Positions 25,112 to 33,946 are shown, numbered from the stretch's first letter. The stretch is DNA of 64,000 nt from an uncultured Dysgonomonas sp. (GCA_937995835.1 CALKIV010000003.1:32589-96588), one strand, 5' to 3'. Notes: generated by a model not told the origin, from the letters alone. Made by a program: numbers and translations.

Positions 25112-27268
25112 TTACATATTTCTATTAAAATAGTTGATCACCTTATTGTATAAGTAGGTTCTATTTAATGCGCCAGTCATCGAGTGATCTCTATCAGGCA
25201 TCACAAACATATCAAACTGTTTTCCAGCATTGATCAAGGCATTAGTATATTCCATTGTATTCTGGAAGTGCACATTATCATCTGCCGAACCATGGATGAT
25301 CAATAAATTTCCTTGCAGTTTATTTGCCAATTTGATTGCTGAAGCATTCTCATATCCCATATCATTTTGTTGAGGGGTACGCATAAAACGTTCTGTGTAT
25401 ACCGTATCGTAAAATTTCCAATCCGTAACAGGGGCAATAGCGACACCTGATTTGAATACTCCATTTCCACGGCTCATGCTCATCAATACATTATAACCTC
25501 CATAGCTCCATCCCCAAATGCCTATTTTATCTTCATCAATAAATGACAAAGACGCAAAAGCCTTAGCAGCTGCTATTTGATCATCCGATTCATAGATTCC
25601 AAGATTCATATAAGTACATTTTCTGAAATCTTCACCTCTTGCTCCAGTTCCTCTTCCATCCACACAAGCCACCACGTAACCTTGTGAAACCAAGTAGTAA
25701 GTCCAATCAAAATTGAAGCGATCTAACACTTGCTGTGAGTCAGGACCACTATATTGCACCATCACCAATGGATATTTCTTGGCTGACGAAAAGTTTGCAG
25801 GTTTTAGCATATAGGCGTTGAGTGGAGTTCCATCTGCAGCCTTCACAGTCATATAATCTTTCTTTGGTAAAGAATGTTCAGATTGTAACTTCCTCAAAAG
25901 CTCATCATTACTTTCCAATACCCGCAATACTTTACCATTTTCGTCATTTAAAGTTATATAATCAGGGGTTGTAGTATTACTATAATTATTTATATGATAT
26001 TTTCCATTAGCACCAAACGTTGCTCTATTGGTTCCACCCTTTGCTGACAACTGAGTAACAGTGCCTTTTACCATATCCACTTTGTAGATTTCTCGCTGAA
26101 GAGGTGATTTTACAGCTGCTTGGTAATAACACATTTTCTTAACAGGATCAACTGCCAAAAGCGCTGTAACATCAAACTGCCCAGTAGTCAACTGGCGTTG
26201 CTTCACGCCATTTACATCATAAAGGTATAGGTGTACATATCCATTTTCTTCACTAGGATAAACAAATTGATCATTGAAAAATATGGTTTGCTTCAAGAGT
26301 TCTGAATCTACATAACGCTCATTTTTTTCTTGCAAAATGCTACGAGCAACCAAGCTACGCCCATTTGCTGAGTAAAGTTCAAAATGATTTTGTTCTCTAT
26401 TCAATGTCATCACAGCCAGATTATCACCTTGTGCAAAGAACTCTATTTTAGGAATATATTCCACATGGTTAGGCAATGGAATCTCCCGAGTAGTCTTAGC
26501 ATCGATATCAAATACCATGCAACGCACGAATGAGTTTTTGAGACCTGCTTTGGGGTACTTAAATTTATAATAATCAGGATATAATTGACGATCGAATATC
26601 TGCATCGAGTACTCTTTCACTTGCGATTCGTCAAACTTAACAAAAGCCATCAATGAGTTATCTGCTGAAAAATCAATCAAACTGGTTACTGTAAATTCTT
26701 CTTCATACACCCAATCTGTTGCTCCATTGATAATCCTATTCAATTCTCCATCTTTAGTTATTTGCGATTCCGTATCGAAATCGAACTTTACCAACCAAAT
26801 ATTATTGTCAGCCACATAAGCCAACATACGTCCATCTCGAGAAAACTTTGGCTCAGATTGTTTTGCTGAATTGTTCGTCAACTTAGAGAGCATATTTCGT
26901 CTGATGTCATAATTATAAAGCACAGCTTTAAACGAACGACGATAAATTGGCTCACTATCTGTATAGATCAATATTCTTTTTTCATCCGGGCTTAGCAAAA
27001 AGCCGTCAAAAGATGTGATGGTAGACTCTCTAGCTGTTGTGACATCAAATATAGTGGCAACTACCTCACCGGTTTTGTATGCATATTTTACGATCTTAGT
27101 GTGTTGCTCATTGGCCTGATAGTAAAATTCACCATCAGGAGAAGATACCAAGCTAGGTACTCCTTTTGGAGCAAACTTCTCACTTGTGATATCGTACAAC
27201 GAGAACTGTTGTGCTGAAGACAAAGCACATACAGCTATAAATAACAATAAACTAAATACTTTTTTCAT
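25112..27268 (-). CDS. Dipeptidyl peptidase IV (S9B)
   Basis: A periplasmic serine peptidase that removes X-Pro or X-Ala dipeptides from peptide N-termini; 718 residues. Signal peptide cut near SSAQQ (about 19-20). Residues about 40-470 form the eight-bladed propeller, including DWVYEEEFT, whose paired Glu residues hold the substrate's free N-terminus. The alpha/beta hydrolase domain carries the triad: Ser588 in GWSYGGY, Asp in HGSADDNVHFQ, His695 in DRDHSM. Length and motifs match Porphyromonas/Bacteroides DPP4. It is transcribed alone. Confidence 0.95.
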   Translation of the reverse strand: MKKVFSLLLFIAVCALSSAQQFSLYDITSEKFAPKGVPSLVSSPDGEFYYQANEQHTKIVKYAYKTGEVVATIFDVTTARESTITSFDGFLLSPDEKRILIYTDSEPIYRRSFKAVLYNYDIRRNMLSKLTNNSAKQSEPKFSRDGRMLAYVADNNIWLVKFDFDTESQITKDGELNRIINGATDWVYEEEFTVTSLIDFSADNSLMAFVKFDESQVKEYSMQIFDRQLYPDYYKFKYPKAGLKNSFVRCMVFDIDAKTTREIPLPNHVEYIPKIEFFAQGDNLAVMTLNREQNHFELYSANGRSLVARSILQEKNERYVDSELLKQTIFFNDQFVYPSEENGYVHLYLYDVNGVKQRQLTTGQFDVTALLAVDPVKKMCYYQAAVKSPLQREIYKVDMVKGTVTQLSAKGGTNRATFGANGKYHINNYSNTTTPDYITLNDENGKVLRVLESNDELLRKLQSEHSLPKKDYMTVKAADGTPLNAYMLKPANFSSAKKYPLVMVQYSGPDSQQVLDRFNFDWTYYLVSQGYVVACVDGRGTGARGEDFRKCTYMNLGIYESDDQIAAAKAFASLSFIDEDKIGIWGWSYGGYNVLMSMSRGNGVFKSGVAIAPVTDWKFYDTVYTERFMRTPQQNDMGYENASAIKLANKLQGNLLIIHGSADDNVHFQNTMEYTNALINAGKQFDMFVMPDRDHSMTGALNRTYLYNKVINYFNRNM

Positions 27269-27294
27269 TAGATATCTTATTTTTTATATTTATT

Positions 27295-27302
27295 CAAAGG
27301 TA
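27295..27302 (-). promoter_or_regulatory. Promoter -7 element for the DPP IV gene
   Basis: TACCTTTG on the minus strand, 27 bases before the start codon, matches TAnnTTTG. -33 not clear. Confidence 0.55.
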
Positions 27303-27373
27303 AGTTATAAAAGCAAATTAGTAAAATCTTAGATTATTGAATTATGCTTCCTTTTTAATTCCCTAACATAAAA

Positions 27374-27406
27374 AAACACAGAAAATACGATCAGTTTTCT
27401 GTGTTT
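27374..27406 (-). terminator. Terminator after the 27430 gene
   Basis: AAACACAGAAAA / TTTTCTGTGTTT stem of 12 bases with a 9-base loop, followed on the minus strand by a T-run. It isolates the upstream unknown gene from the DPP IV gene. Confidence 0.8.
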
Positions 27407-27429
27407 ATACTATAGTGATTCTTAGATCT

Positions 27430-28524
27430 TTATTTAATCTTTTCTTTCTTTTTCAATAACTCATAGAAATATATTGATTCTTTCAGTGCTGACAGTTCCT
27501 GTTCTGAGACTATCCACTCTACATTTTTTTGATCTCCCATAAAGGTTAACTTCACCGTATTGGCCTTTGACACAATTTGTAGCAGTTCATTATTTTCTGC
27601 TGTTGGAGGCAAGTCTACCCATTCATTTTTCACTTTCAGATCAACAAATTCTTTACGTTGCTGAGCCCCTTTTGCATCAATGATAGAAGCTTGATCACTT
27701 AAATCAGTTTGCAACAATATGCTGTTTAATCCTATCCATTCTTTACCACTATACTGTAGCACTATTCTATTATATACGAATCCTTGTGGATTTACTCCCA
27801 TGTAAATGTAGAATCCATTTTGATTATTACTTTCTGACTTGTCGACATGATCAATCCAAGTCGTTCCATTCTTATCAGATACGAAAGTGAACCTAGATTT
27901 CAATTCTTCTATCTCACTATTTAATTCTTCGACAAGCTGTTCCGATTCAGGAGATACCGGCTGCTGCACTTCTACTTTTTCTTCCTTATCAGAAGAAAAA
28001 AGGTTAGAGAAATAAGCAACTACCTTTTCAAAAAAGCTTTTTGGTCTCTCAACCTCTAGTACTAGATCCGTAGCACTCAACACCTCTTCATCACTTATCT
28101 CTGTGTCTTCTGACTTAGAGACGCTTTCAGGTCTTGGTCGTGCAGGCACATCTGCTATGGTGTAGTCAAAATCTACTGCCTCCAGATCTTGATTAAGATC
28201 CTCTTCCGTTTCTTCAATCGGTGTTACCAGTGGAGGAACAGCGACTTCTTCTTTCTTTGTAGCGCTATCTTCTTTGACTATTTCAGTTGGCTCATCCATT
28301 ACATCTGCTTCTAAGAGAACAGAATCTTCCAAGCCCTCTGACAAATCTATATTACCAATCTCTTCAACAGTAGCTTCAGTGTTTTTTATGTCATCTTTTT
28401 TGAAATAACCTTCCTTGTCAAATTTGACATAGATAACAACACCCGTTACGATCAATGCGTAAGCGAGAACGATTAATAATAAAACTCTTAATCCTTTCTT
28501 TTCGCTGTTTTTTTTCTCTGTCAT
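27430..28524 (-). CDS. Membrane-anchored protein with long acidic linker, unknown function
   Basis: A 364-residue protein I do not recognise. Cytoplasmic N-terminus MTEKKNSEKKG, one helix at about 12-30 (LRVLLLIVLAYALIVTGVVI), then a low-complexity linker of about 130 residues rich in Glu, Asp, Val and Thr (for example EEVAVPPLVTPIEETEEDL). A helix with FFEKVVAYFSNLFSSDKE comes near 165, and the compact C-terminal domain (about 205-364) includes DKNGTTWIDHVDKSE and YIYMGVNPQGFVYNRIVLQY. The layout (anchor, long flexible spacer, folded end) suggests a domain held away from the inner membrane across the periplasm, as in TonB-like spacers, but no TonB motif is present. Confidence 0.65.
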   Translation of the reverse strand: MTEKKNSEKKGLRVLLLIVLAYALIVTGVVIYVKFDKEGYFKKDDIKNTEATVEEIGNIDLSEGLEDSVLLEADVMDEPTEIVKEDSATKKEEVAVPPLVTPIEETEEDLNQDLEAVDFDYTIADVPARPRPESVSKSEDTEISDEEVLSATDLVLEVERPKSFFEKVVAYFSNLFSSDKEEKVEVQQPVSPESEQLVEELNSEIEELKSRFTFVSDKNGTTWIDHVDKSESNNQNGFYIYMGVNPQGFVYNRIVLQYSGKEWIGLNSILLQTDLSDQASIIDAKGAQQRKEFVDLKVKNEWVDLPPTAENNELLQIVSKANTVKLTFMGDQKNVEWIVSEQELSALKESIYFYELLKKKEKIK

Positions 28525-28571
28525 GCAGAATCTACTTATTATTGATATAATAAAGACATACTTCTATCTAG

Positions 28572-28579
28572 CAAATATA
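28572..28579 (-). promoter_or_regulatory. Promoter -7 element for the 27430 gene
   Basis: TATATTTG on the minus strand, 48 bases before the start codon. Confidence 0.5.
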
Positions 28580-28650
28580 TGCAATAATAAGATATTTTTC
28601 GCTAACTCAGGTTAGGAAACTTAGTATACAGATGTTTCTTGGTCTAAAAA

Positions 28651-29079
28651 TCAGTCTACTCGCTCAATGCTCTTCTTCAGTGTACTGCTTATTAGTGTTC
28701 CTTTTTTTCTGCTGATACAAGATGTGCAAAGCATTCTTGCTGAGCGATAGGCAGGCTCTCCATCTTCTATATACTTCATCACAATCTCTTGATAAAGCAA
28801 ACTTTTAGGGTTTTCTGCCTCAAAATACCACTCCCCTCCGATATGCTTCATATAAGTTTCACCAACATAAAGTGCCAGCATATCCCAAAGCTCTTCTTCG
28901 TCTTTCAGGTCTGTTGCAACATCATATTGCTTAATCATCCATTTTTCTAAAGCATCTAATGACTGAATGCTGTAATCCAATTTCAGTTTATTGGTTTTAG
29001 CAAATTCACCTGTTATTGTGTTTAATTTCTCAGGAATTTCCTTAATCCACTCATTAAAAGTTTCGTGTGTATAAGTCAT
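28651..29079 (-). CDS. Small soluble protein of unknown function
   Basis: A 142-residue cytoplasmic protein, mostly helical, with no signal. The middle has LALYVGETYMKHIGGEWYF, a pattern (G-E-x-x-x-x-x-x-G-G-x-W) seen in several small uncharacterised families that may be SMI1/KNR4- or DUF3806-like; I cannot decide between them. The C-terminus has CTSCISRKKGT, a CxxC pair near basic residues. It lies 35 bases after the lipoprotein gene at 29115 on the same strand and is probably in its operon. Confidence 0.6.
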   Translation of the reverse strand: MTYTHETFNEWIKEIPEKLNTITGEFAKTNKLKLDYSIQSLDALEKWMIKQYDVATDLKDEEELWDMLALYVGETYMKHIGGEWYFEAENPKSLLYQEIVMKYIEDGEPAYRSARMLCTSCISRKKGTLISSTLKKSIERVD

Positions 29080-29114
29080 AATTACAATTTCTTGATTCTC
29101 TTATAATTTTAAAT

Positions 29115-29642
29115 TCACATAATCAACTCGTCTACAACCGAATAAGAGTAGACTATGGCTCCATCATCTTTCACCTTCAAATCAACTTCTTGGCAAAATT
29201 GTTGTTCAAACATACATATTTTCACATTAAAAACAACAGAATCTTTATGCACTTCTTTCAAACAAAAACTATCAATGAAGTATTTATTCATATCGTCTTC
29301 ATCAAAAACCGGTGAAAAATCGCTTATTTCCAGAGTTTTATAGGCCAAGATACTTGTTGTATCCGTTTTCTGAATATTTAGCAATATTCTTTTATCTATA
29401 ACATCTTCTTTCGGAGACTGCAAAGATTGTTCTGCATGATGTTTGTATTCACTTATTCTATAAAACACCTGATAGTCGTCTATCTCCATATTTACAACCA
29501 TGGAGTCACGAATAAATCCCACTTTAGAACTTTGCACACATTCTTCAATCGCATCACTTTGCAATACTAACTGATCGGTCTTTTTTGAAAAAATGCATGA
29601 GCCTAATAAGAATGAAAGAATAATTATATAGAATAGCTTCAT
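29115..29642 (-). CDS. Small lipoprotein of unknown function
   Basis: A 175-residue lipoprotein, signal with LLGSC at about 12-16, followed by IFSKKTDQL. The mature region is predicted beta-rich with charged loops (MEIDDYQVFYRISEYKHHAEQSLQ, VVFNVKICMFEQQFCQEVDLKV). No family recognised. It is the first gene of a probable pair with the protein at 28651. Confidence 0.65.
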   Translation of the reverse strand: MKLFYIIILSFLLGSCIFSKKTDQLVLQSDAIEECVQSSKVGFIRDSMVVNMEIDDYQVFYRISEYKHHAEQSLQSPKEDVIDKRILLNIQKTDTTSILAYKTLEISDFSPVFDEDDMNKYFIDSFCLKEVHKDSVVFNVKICMFEQQFCQEVDLKVKDDGAIVYSYSVVDELIM

Positions 29643-29813
29643 GGTTTATTTACTAGTTGACATGTTTCACTTCTGCAATTTATCCACGAATTTAGAATAA
29701 AACAAGGAAGATACCATTTTATATATGAATATATATTTTGATAATAATGACTACTGTTCTAATCTAAAGCGTTACATTTACTTGATCTAAAGTGTTAATA
29801 TCAATTCATAGCA

Positions 29814-30371
29814 ATGCAAAATTTGAACAAAAACTGGAAAGTATTAAAGTCACATTACCTGGTAAGAGAGCCATGGTGCACAGTAAGAGAAGATCATGTA
29901 AGACTTCCTAATGGGGCTGAAATTCCGAATTACTACGTTCTAGAATACCCCAATTGGATCAACGTTATAGGCATCACCAAAGACAATAAATTTGTCATGA
30001 TCAAACAATATAGACATGGACTTGCACTCAGAGCCTATGAATTGGTTGCTGGGGTGTGTGACGATACGGATGCTACCCCTCTAGCATCTGCAAAAAGAGA
30101 ATTACTAGAGGAGACTGGATACTCCAATGGCAACTGGGAACTGCTAACAGTGACTTCTGCTAATCCAGGAACGCACACCAACCTCTGCTACTGTTTTTTG
30201 GCAACAGGTATAGAGAAAGTAGCTGATCAAAACCTAGAAGCGACTGAAGACCTTGATGTCATCCTCCTTTCATTGGAAGAAGTACAAGAAATTCTATTAA
30301 AAGATCAAATGAAACAGTCTATGCACACAACTCCTTTATGGAAATATATGGCTATAAATAAACTAATCTAG
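29814..30371 (+). CDS. Nudix hydrolase
   Basis: A 185-residue soluble enzyme of the ADP-ribose/nucleoside-diphosphate pyrophosphatase type. The metal-binding core RELLEETGY is intact. The first half of the Nudix box (AGVCDDTDATPLASAK) is atypical: the first glycine sits one position further from the REUxEExGU core than in the consensus, and the usual Glu is not there. The upstream VIGITKDNKFVMIKQYRHG and YELVAGV fit ADP-sugar hydrolases, which cleave ADP-ribose or related compounds. Single-gene unit. Confidence 0.88.
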   Translation: MQNLNKNWKVLKSHYLVREPWCTVREDHVRLPNGAEIPNYYVLEYPNWINVIGITKDNKFVMIKQYRHGLALRAYELVAGVCDDTDATPLASAKRELLEETGYSNGNWELLTVTSANPGTHTNLCYCFLATGIEKVADQNLEATEDLDVILLSLEEVQEILLKDQMKQSMHTTPLWKYMAINKLI

Positions 30372-30467
30372 TTACAATAAAACCAACAGTTAGTTAGTTT
30401 AATAAGAGATAACCATTATATATAAATAGAAGTGAGTATATTTACTTCCATATTATAACTCTCAATC

Positions 30468-31448
30468 ATGATACATATTAAAAGACTGCTACTCCTTTTC
30501 CTTTTCACTTTTTTGACTGCTAATATTTCATGGGCAGAAATCAGAAAAGAAAGAGAAGAAGTGATCATAGCTAGATTTGACAAGGACTTGCTAGAATATT
30601 TAGATGCTCCCTCTAGTGAAACAGGTAAAGGATTAACACAGAAGTACTCAATATTTCTTCCTGCGTTTGCACAGACCATTGTTAGAAATGAACAGAATAA
30701 TACTTTAGATGAGTTGAGCAGATATTTTTCTCACCCAACTCTAAAAAATCTCTATCGAAATGCAGTCGCACAATATAATGATATGAGTTCGTATGAACAC
30801 GAGTTGAGTGCAATGCTAAAAATAGCGCAGAGTGAATTAGCAACAAAGAGGTTTCCTAATTTTTCAGTTCACGTATCAGGCTATCGACAAAACGTTATAT
30901 ATATTAATAATACAATATCATTATCTATAGACAAATATTTGGGGATTGACTACTCCGGCTACAAGGGCTTTTTTGATGGTTATCAACTTTATCAGATGCA
31001 ACCTAAAATGCTCGTTCGTGATTTTACTAAAGCATGGTTAATTGCAGATTTTATCAAAGCAGAAAAACAATCACCAAATCTTTTGTCCAAAATGATTGAA
31101 GAAGGAAAGCTACTTTATGCCCTTTCTGTGTTATTGCCCGATTATGCAGAAAATGATATTATAGGAACTACAAGTGCAGAAGTGCAAAAAGCAGAAGACA
31201 ATGAAGATAGAGTTTGGAAAACTATTGTAAAAGGGAAACAACTATACGCCACTGATCTGCAAATCATCAGTTCTTACTTTGACGAAGTGCCTAAAAAGCT
31301 ATCACTTGGCGAGCAACCGATGAGAATGGGGGCATGGATAGGCTATCAAATAGTGAAACAATATTCTAAAAACTCAAAACAGTCCTTGTCAACAATTCTT
31401 AGAACTGAGCCTCAAACAATTTTAAAGGAAGCTAAATACAAACCCTAA
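30468..31448 (+). CDS. GldB-like protein
   Basis: A 326-residue exported protein resembling GldB of gliding Bacteroidota: IIARFDKDLLEYL near the start, FPNFSVHVSGYRQNVIYINN, SIDKYLGIDYSGYKGF in the middle, MIEEGKLLYALSVLLPD, and the ending RMGAWIGYQIVKQYSKN ... ILKEAKYKP, which matches the family's closing segment. GldB proteins are normally lipoproteins, but here the signal peptide (LLLFLFTFLTANISWAEI) has no lipobox Cys, so this copy would be a free periplasmic protein. No other gliding or type IX genes are in the window, so a general envelope role is more likely than motility. Confidence 0.65.
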   Translation: MIHIKRLLLLFLFTFLTANISWAEIRKEREEVIIARFDKDLLEYLDAPSSETGKGLTQKYSIFLPAFAQTIVRNEQNNTLDELSRYFSHPTLKNLYRNAVAQYNDMSSYEHELSAMLKIAQSELATKRFPNFSVHVSGYRQNVIYINNTISLSIDKYLGIDYSGYKGFFDGYQLYQMQPKMLVRDFTKAWLIADFIKAEKQSPNLLSKMIEEGKLLYALSVLLPDYAENDIIGTTSAEVQKAEDNEDRVWKTIVKGKQLYATDLQIISSYFDEVPKKLSLGEQPMRMGAWIGYQIVKQYSKNSKQSLSTILRTEPQTILKEAKYKP

Positions 31449-31529
31449 TTCAATCGGCTATAGTATCTCATTATATGATAGTTAAAGAACAATTACGACA
31501 TTTTTATTAATAAGTGAGTATCACACTTT

Positions 31530-31633
31530 TGTTAACAACCCCTCTTTTATTGTTGATAACTTGTTTATAACCACCAAAAAGGTATTGAAAACTTAATCAG
31601 TAAATGTTAACAGCTCTAGGGGTATAAAATTCG
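31530..31633 (+). promoter_or_regulatory. dnaB upstream region with DnaA-box-like and TGTTAAC sites
   Basis: TGTTAACAA (31530-31538), TGTTGATAA (31551-31559; complement TTATCAACA, one change from the DnaA box TTATCCACA), TTATAACCA (31565-31573) and TGTTAAC (31605-31611) lie close together upstream of the dnaB promoter. Only one is a good DnaA-box match. Possible DnaA control or an origin element; inference. Confidence 0.3.
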
Positions 31634-31661
31634 ACTATTCTTACAAAAACACCTACCTTTG
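31630..31661 (+). promoter_or_regulatory. Promoter of dnaB (TTCG-N20-TACCTTTG)
   Basis: TTCG at 31630-31633 (one change from TTTG) and a perfect -7 TACCTTTG at 31654-31661 are 20 bases apart. The -7 element ends 36 bases before the dnaB ATG. Confidence 0.65.
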
Positions 31662-31697
31662 TATTTGATTCATGATATACATAACTAGATGTATTAA

Positions 31698-33227
31698 ATG
31701 GCAGCGAATAATAGTAATAGAAATTATAAGAAACAAAAACCTGATCATCCTATAACTTCTGAATTAGGCAAAATACAACCTCAAGCTAGAGAACTGGAAG
31801 AAGCCGTATTGGGAGCTTTAATGTTAGAGAAAGATGCTTACTCTCTCGTCAGTGACATACTGAAACCCGAAAGCTTCTACGATCCAATTCACCAGACAAT
31901 ATACAGATCAATTGTTGCATTATACTTGCAGCAGAAGCCTGTTGATATATTGACGGTTGTAGAACAATTAAAGAGGGAAGGTGAATTAGACAAGGTAGGA
32001 GGCGCGATTTATATCACGCAACTGACTGAAAAAGTCGCCTCTTCTGCCCATATTGAATATCACGCAAGAATCATTGCCCAAAAATATTTAGCAAGAGAGC
32101 TAATATCTTTTTCTTCATCTATCACCAATCAGGCATTTGACGAAACGTCTGATATCGAAGATTTGATGCAAGAGGCTGAAAGTAGATTGTTTGAATTGTC
32201 GCAGGGTAACGTTAAAAAAGACGTAACTCAAATAAATCCCGTAATCAAGGAGGCTTTAGACCTTTTAGAGATAGCAGCTAATAGACCTGAGGGGCTGAGT
32301 GGCTTGCAGACTGGATTCGATGACCTAGACAAGATGACTTCCGGATGGCAAAATTCTGACTTGGTTATCATAGCCGCTCGTCCAGCGATGGGAAAAACAG
32401 CATTTATTTTGTCGATGGCCAAAAACATGGCTGTTCAGTACAATTATCCAATAGCAGTTTTCTCCTTGGAGATGTCCAACGTACAACTTGTCAACAGGTT
32501 GATCGTTAACACTTGCGAGATACCCGGAGAGAAAATAAAAAATGGTCAGCTACTGCCTCATGAGTGGGAACAGTTAGACTATAAAATCAAAGAGCTTTAC
32601 GACGCTCCCATATTCATTGACGACACTCCGAGTTTGTCTGTCTTTGAATTGAGAACAAAGGCTCGGAGACTTGTACGGGAGCATAATGTCAAGATGATAA
32701 TGATTGACTACCTCCAATTGATGAATGCCAGTGGCATGAATTACGGAAGTAGAGAGCAAGAAGTAAGTATGATTTCCAGATCCTTGAAGGGATTGGCAAA
32801 GGAATTAAATATTCCTATCATTGCACTATCTCAGTTGAATCGTGGAGTGGAAGGACGTACAGGAATAGAAGGGAAAAGACCCCAACTTTCCGACTTGCGT
32901 GAATCTGGAGCTATTGAGCAAGATGCCGATATGGTATGCTTCATACACAGACCTGAATATTATAAAATATTGGAAGATGAAAAAGGAAATTCACTGATTG
33001 GCCTTGCCGAGGTAATCATAGCCAAGCATCGTAATGGGGCAACAGGAGATGTTACACTTCGATTCAAAAGTGAATTTGCTAGATTTCAAAATGTGGATGA
33101 GGGGATGAACTATGGAGGTCCTGCATTAGGATCGAGAATGAATGACTCTCCAAACTCTTCACAACCGACATCACCAGATTTTATCACCTCTGGACAAAGT
33201 ATGAATAATGACAATCTTCCTTTTTAA
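31698..33227 (+). CDS. dnaB: Replicative DNA helicase
   Basis: A hexameric 5'-3' helicase of the replication fork, 509 residues. The N-terminal DnaB domain is at about 25-130 (ELEEAVLGALMLEKDAYSL). The RecA-like C-terminal domain starts near 200: Walker A RPAMGKT at 228-234, Walker B with MIMIDYLQLM, motif H4 with GIEGKRPQLSDLRESGAIEQ, and VIIAKHRNGATGDV. The C-terminal tail of about 40 residues is Ser/Pro/Asn-rich and looks disordered. The protein is normal in length, and no intein interrupts the ATPase domain. The DUF1287 gene follows after 36 bases. Confidence 0.97.
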   Translation: MAANNSNRNYKKQKPDHPITSELGKIQPQARELEEAVLGALMLEKDAYSLVSDILKPESFYDPIHQTIYRSIVALYLQQKPVDILTVVEQLKREGELDKVGGAIYITQLTEKVASSAHIEYHARIIAQKYLARELISFSSSITNQAFDETSDIEDLMQEAESRLFELSQGNVKKDVTQINPVIKEALDLLEIAANRPEGLSGLQTGFDDLDKMTSGWQNSDLVIIAARPAMGKTAFILSMAKNMAVQYNYPIAVFSLEMSNVQLVNRLIVNTCEIPGEKIKNGQLLPHEWEQLDYKIKELYDAPIFIDDTPSLSVFELRTKARRLVREHNVKMIMIDYLQLMNASGMNYGSREQEVSMISRSLKGLAKELNIPIIALSQLNRGVEGRTGIEGKRPQLSDLRESGAIEQDADMVCFIHRPEYYKILEDEKGNSLIGLAEVIIAKHRNGATGDVTLRFKSEFARFQNVDEGMNYGGPALGSRMNDSPNSSQPTSPDFITSGQSMNNDNLPF

Positions 33228-33263
33228 GCAAGTTGAAACTTATTGAGGAATTAAGAAAATAAT

Positions 33264-33893
33264 ATGAAAAGGTATACGACTTTGATCTTTGCAGTCAGTT
33301 TGACTTTGGTGGGATACACACAGAATCCACCAACAGAGGATGATTTCTTCAATCAATTATCAAATGCTGCAATAGAACTAACGAAAACAAAAACAGAATA
33401 TGATCCTTCATATTTTGCTATTGACTATCCCAATGGAGATATTCCCTCTCATTTAGGTGTTAATGCAGACGTTATCATTAGAGCTTACAGAAAAGTTGGA
33501 ATCGACTTGCAACAAAAGGTACATGAAGATATTCTTGAAAACCAAGAAACTTATGGTCTTGAGAAGTGGGGACAAACGGAAGCTGATACAAATATCGATC
33601 ACCGACGAGTACCCAATTTGCAAATATTCTTCTCTAGAAAAGGAGTAGAACTCCCTATTGACCAAGAGAATGAAACATATAAGGCTGGTGATATAGTGGT
33701 TTGGCAAATGGACAATAGCAAACCACACATAGGGATTGTCACGAACAAGAAATCCCCCTACGGTACTCCACTGATGGTACACAACAGCACAAGTGGACAA
33801 AGATTGCAAAATGTTCTATTTCACTTTAAGATAATAGGGCATTACAGATACGGAAAAGAAAATAAAAAATCCTCTAACGAGGTAACTTTATAA
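33264..33893 (+). CDS. DUF1287 protein lacking the family's conserved cysteine
   Basis: A 209-residue exported protein (signal near residues 1-19, TLVGYTQN). The DUF1287 pattern is clear: YDPSYFAIDYPNGDIP, DVIIRAYRKVGIDLQQ, VHEDI, DTNIDHRRVPNLQIFFSRKG, YKAGDIVVWQ, KPHIGIV, VHNSTSG, GHYRYG. In the relatives I know (such as E. coli YijF) the segment reads GVCTDVVIRA, and the Cys is the probable nucleophile of a papain/NlpC-like fold. Here it reads GVNADVIIRA, with Asn at residue 67. The later His and Asn motifs remain. It may therefore be a binding protein rather than an enzyme. It lies 36 bases after dnaB and may share its transcript. Confidence 0.85.
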   Translation: MKRYTTLIFAVSLTLVGYTQNPPTEDDFFNQLSNAAIELTKTKTEYDPSYFAIDYPNGDIPSHLGVNADVIIRAYRKVGIDLQQKVHEDILENQETYGLEKWGQTEADTNIDHRRVPNLQIFFSRKGVELPIDQENETYKAGDIVVWQMDNSKPHIGIVTNKKSPYGTPLMVHNSTSGQRLQNVLFHFKIIGHYRYGKENKKSSNEVTL

Positions 33894-33946
33894 TGTGGTT
33901 GATCAAAACAACGCTAGATACATTATAAAAATTTGATTAGGTTTGT

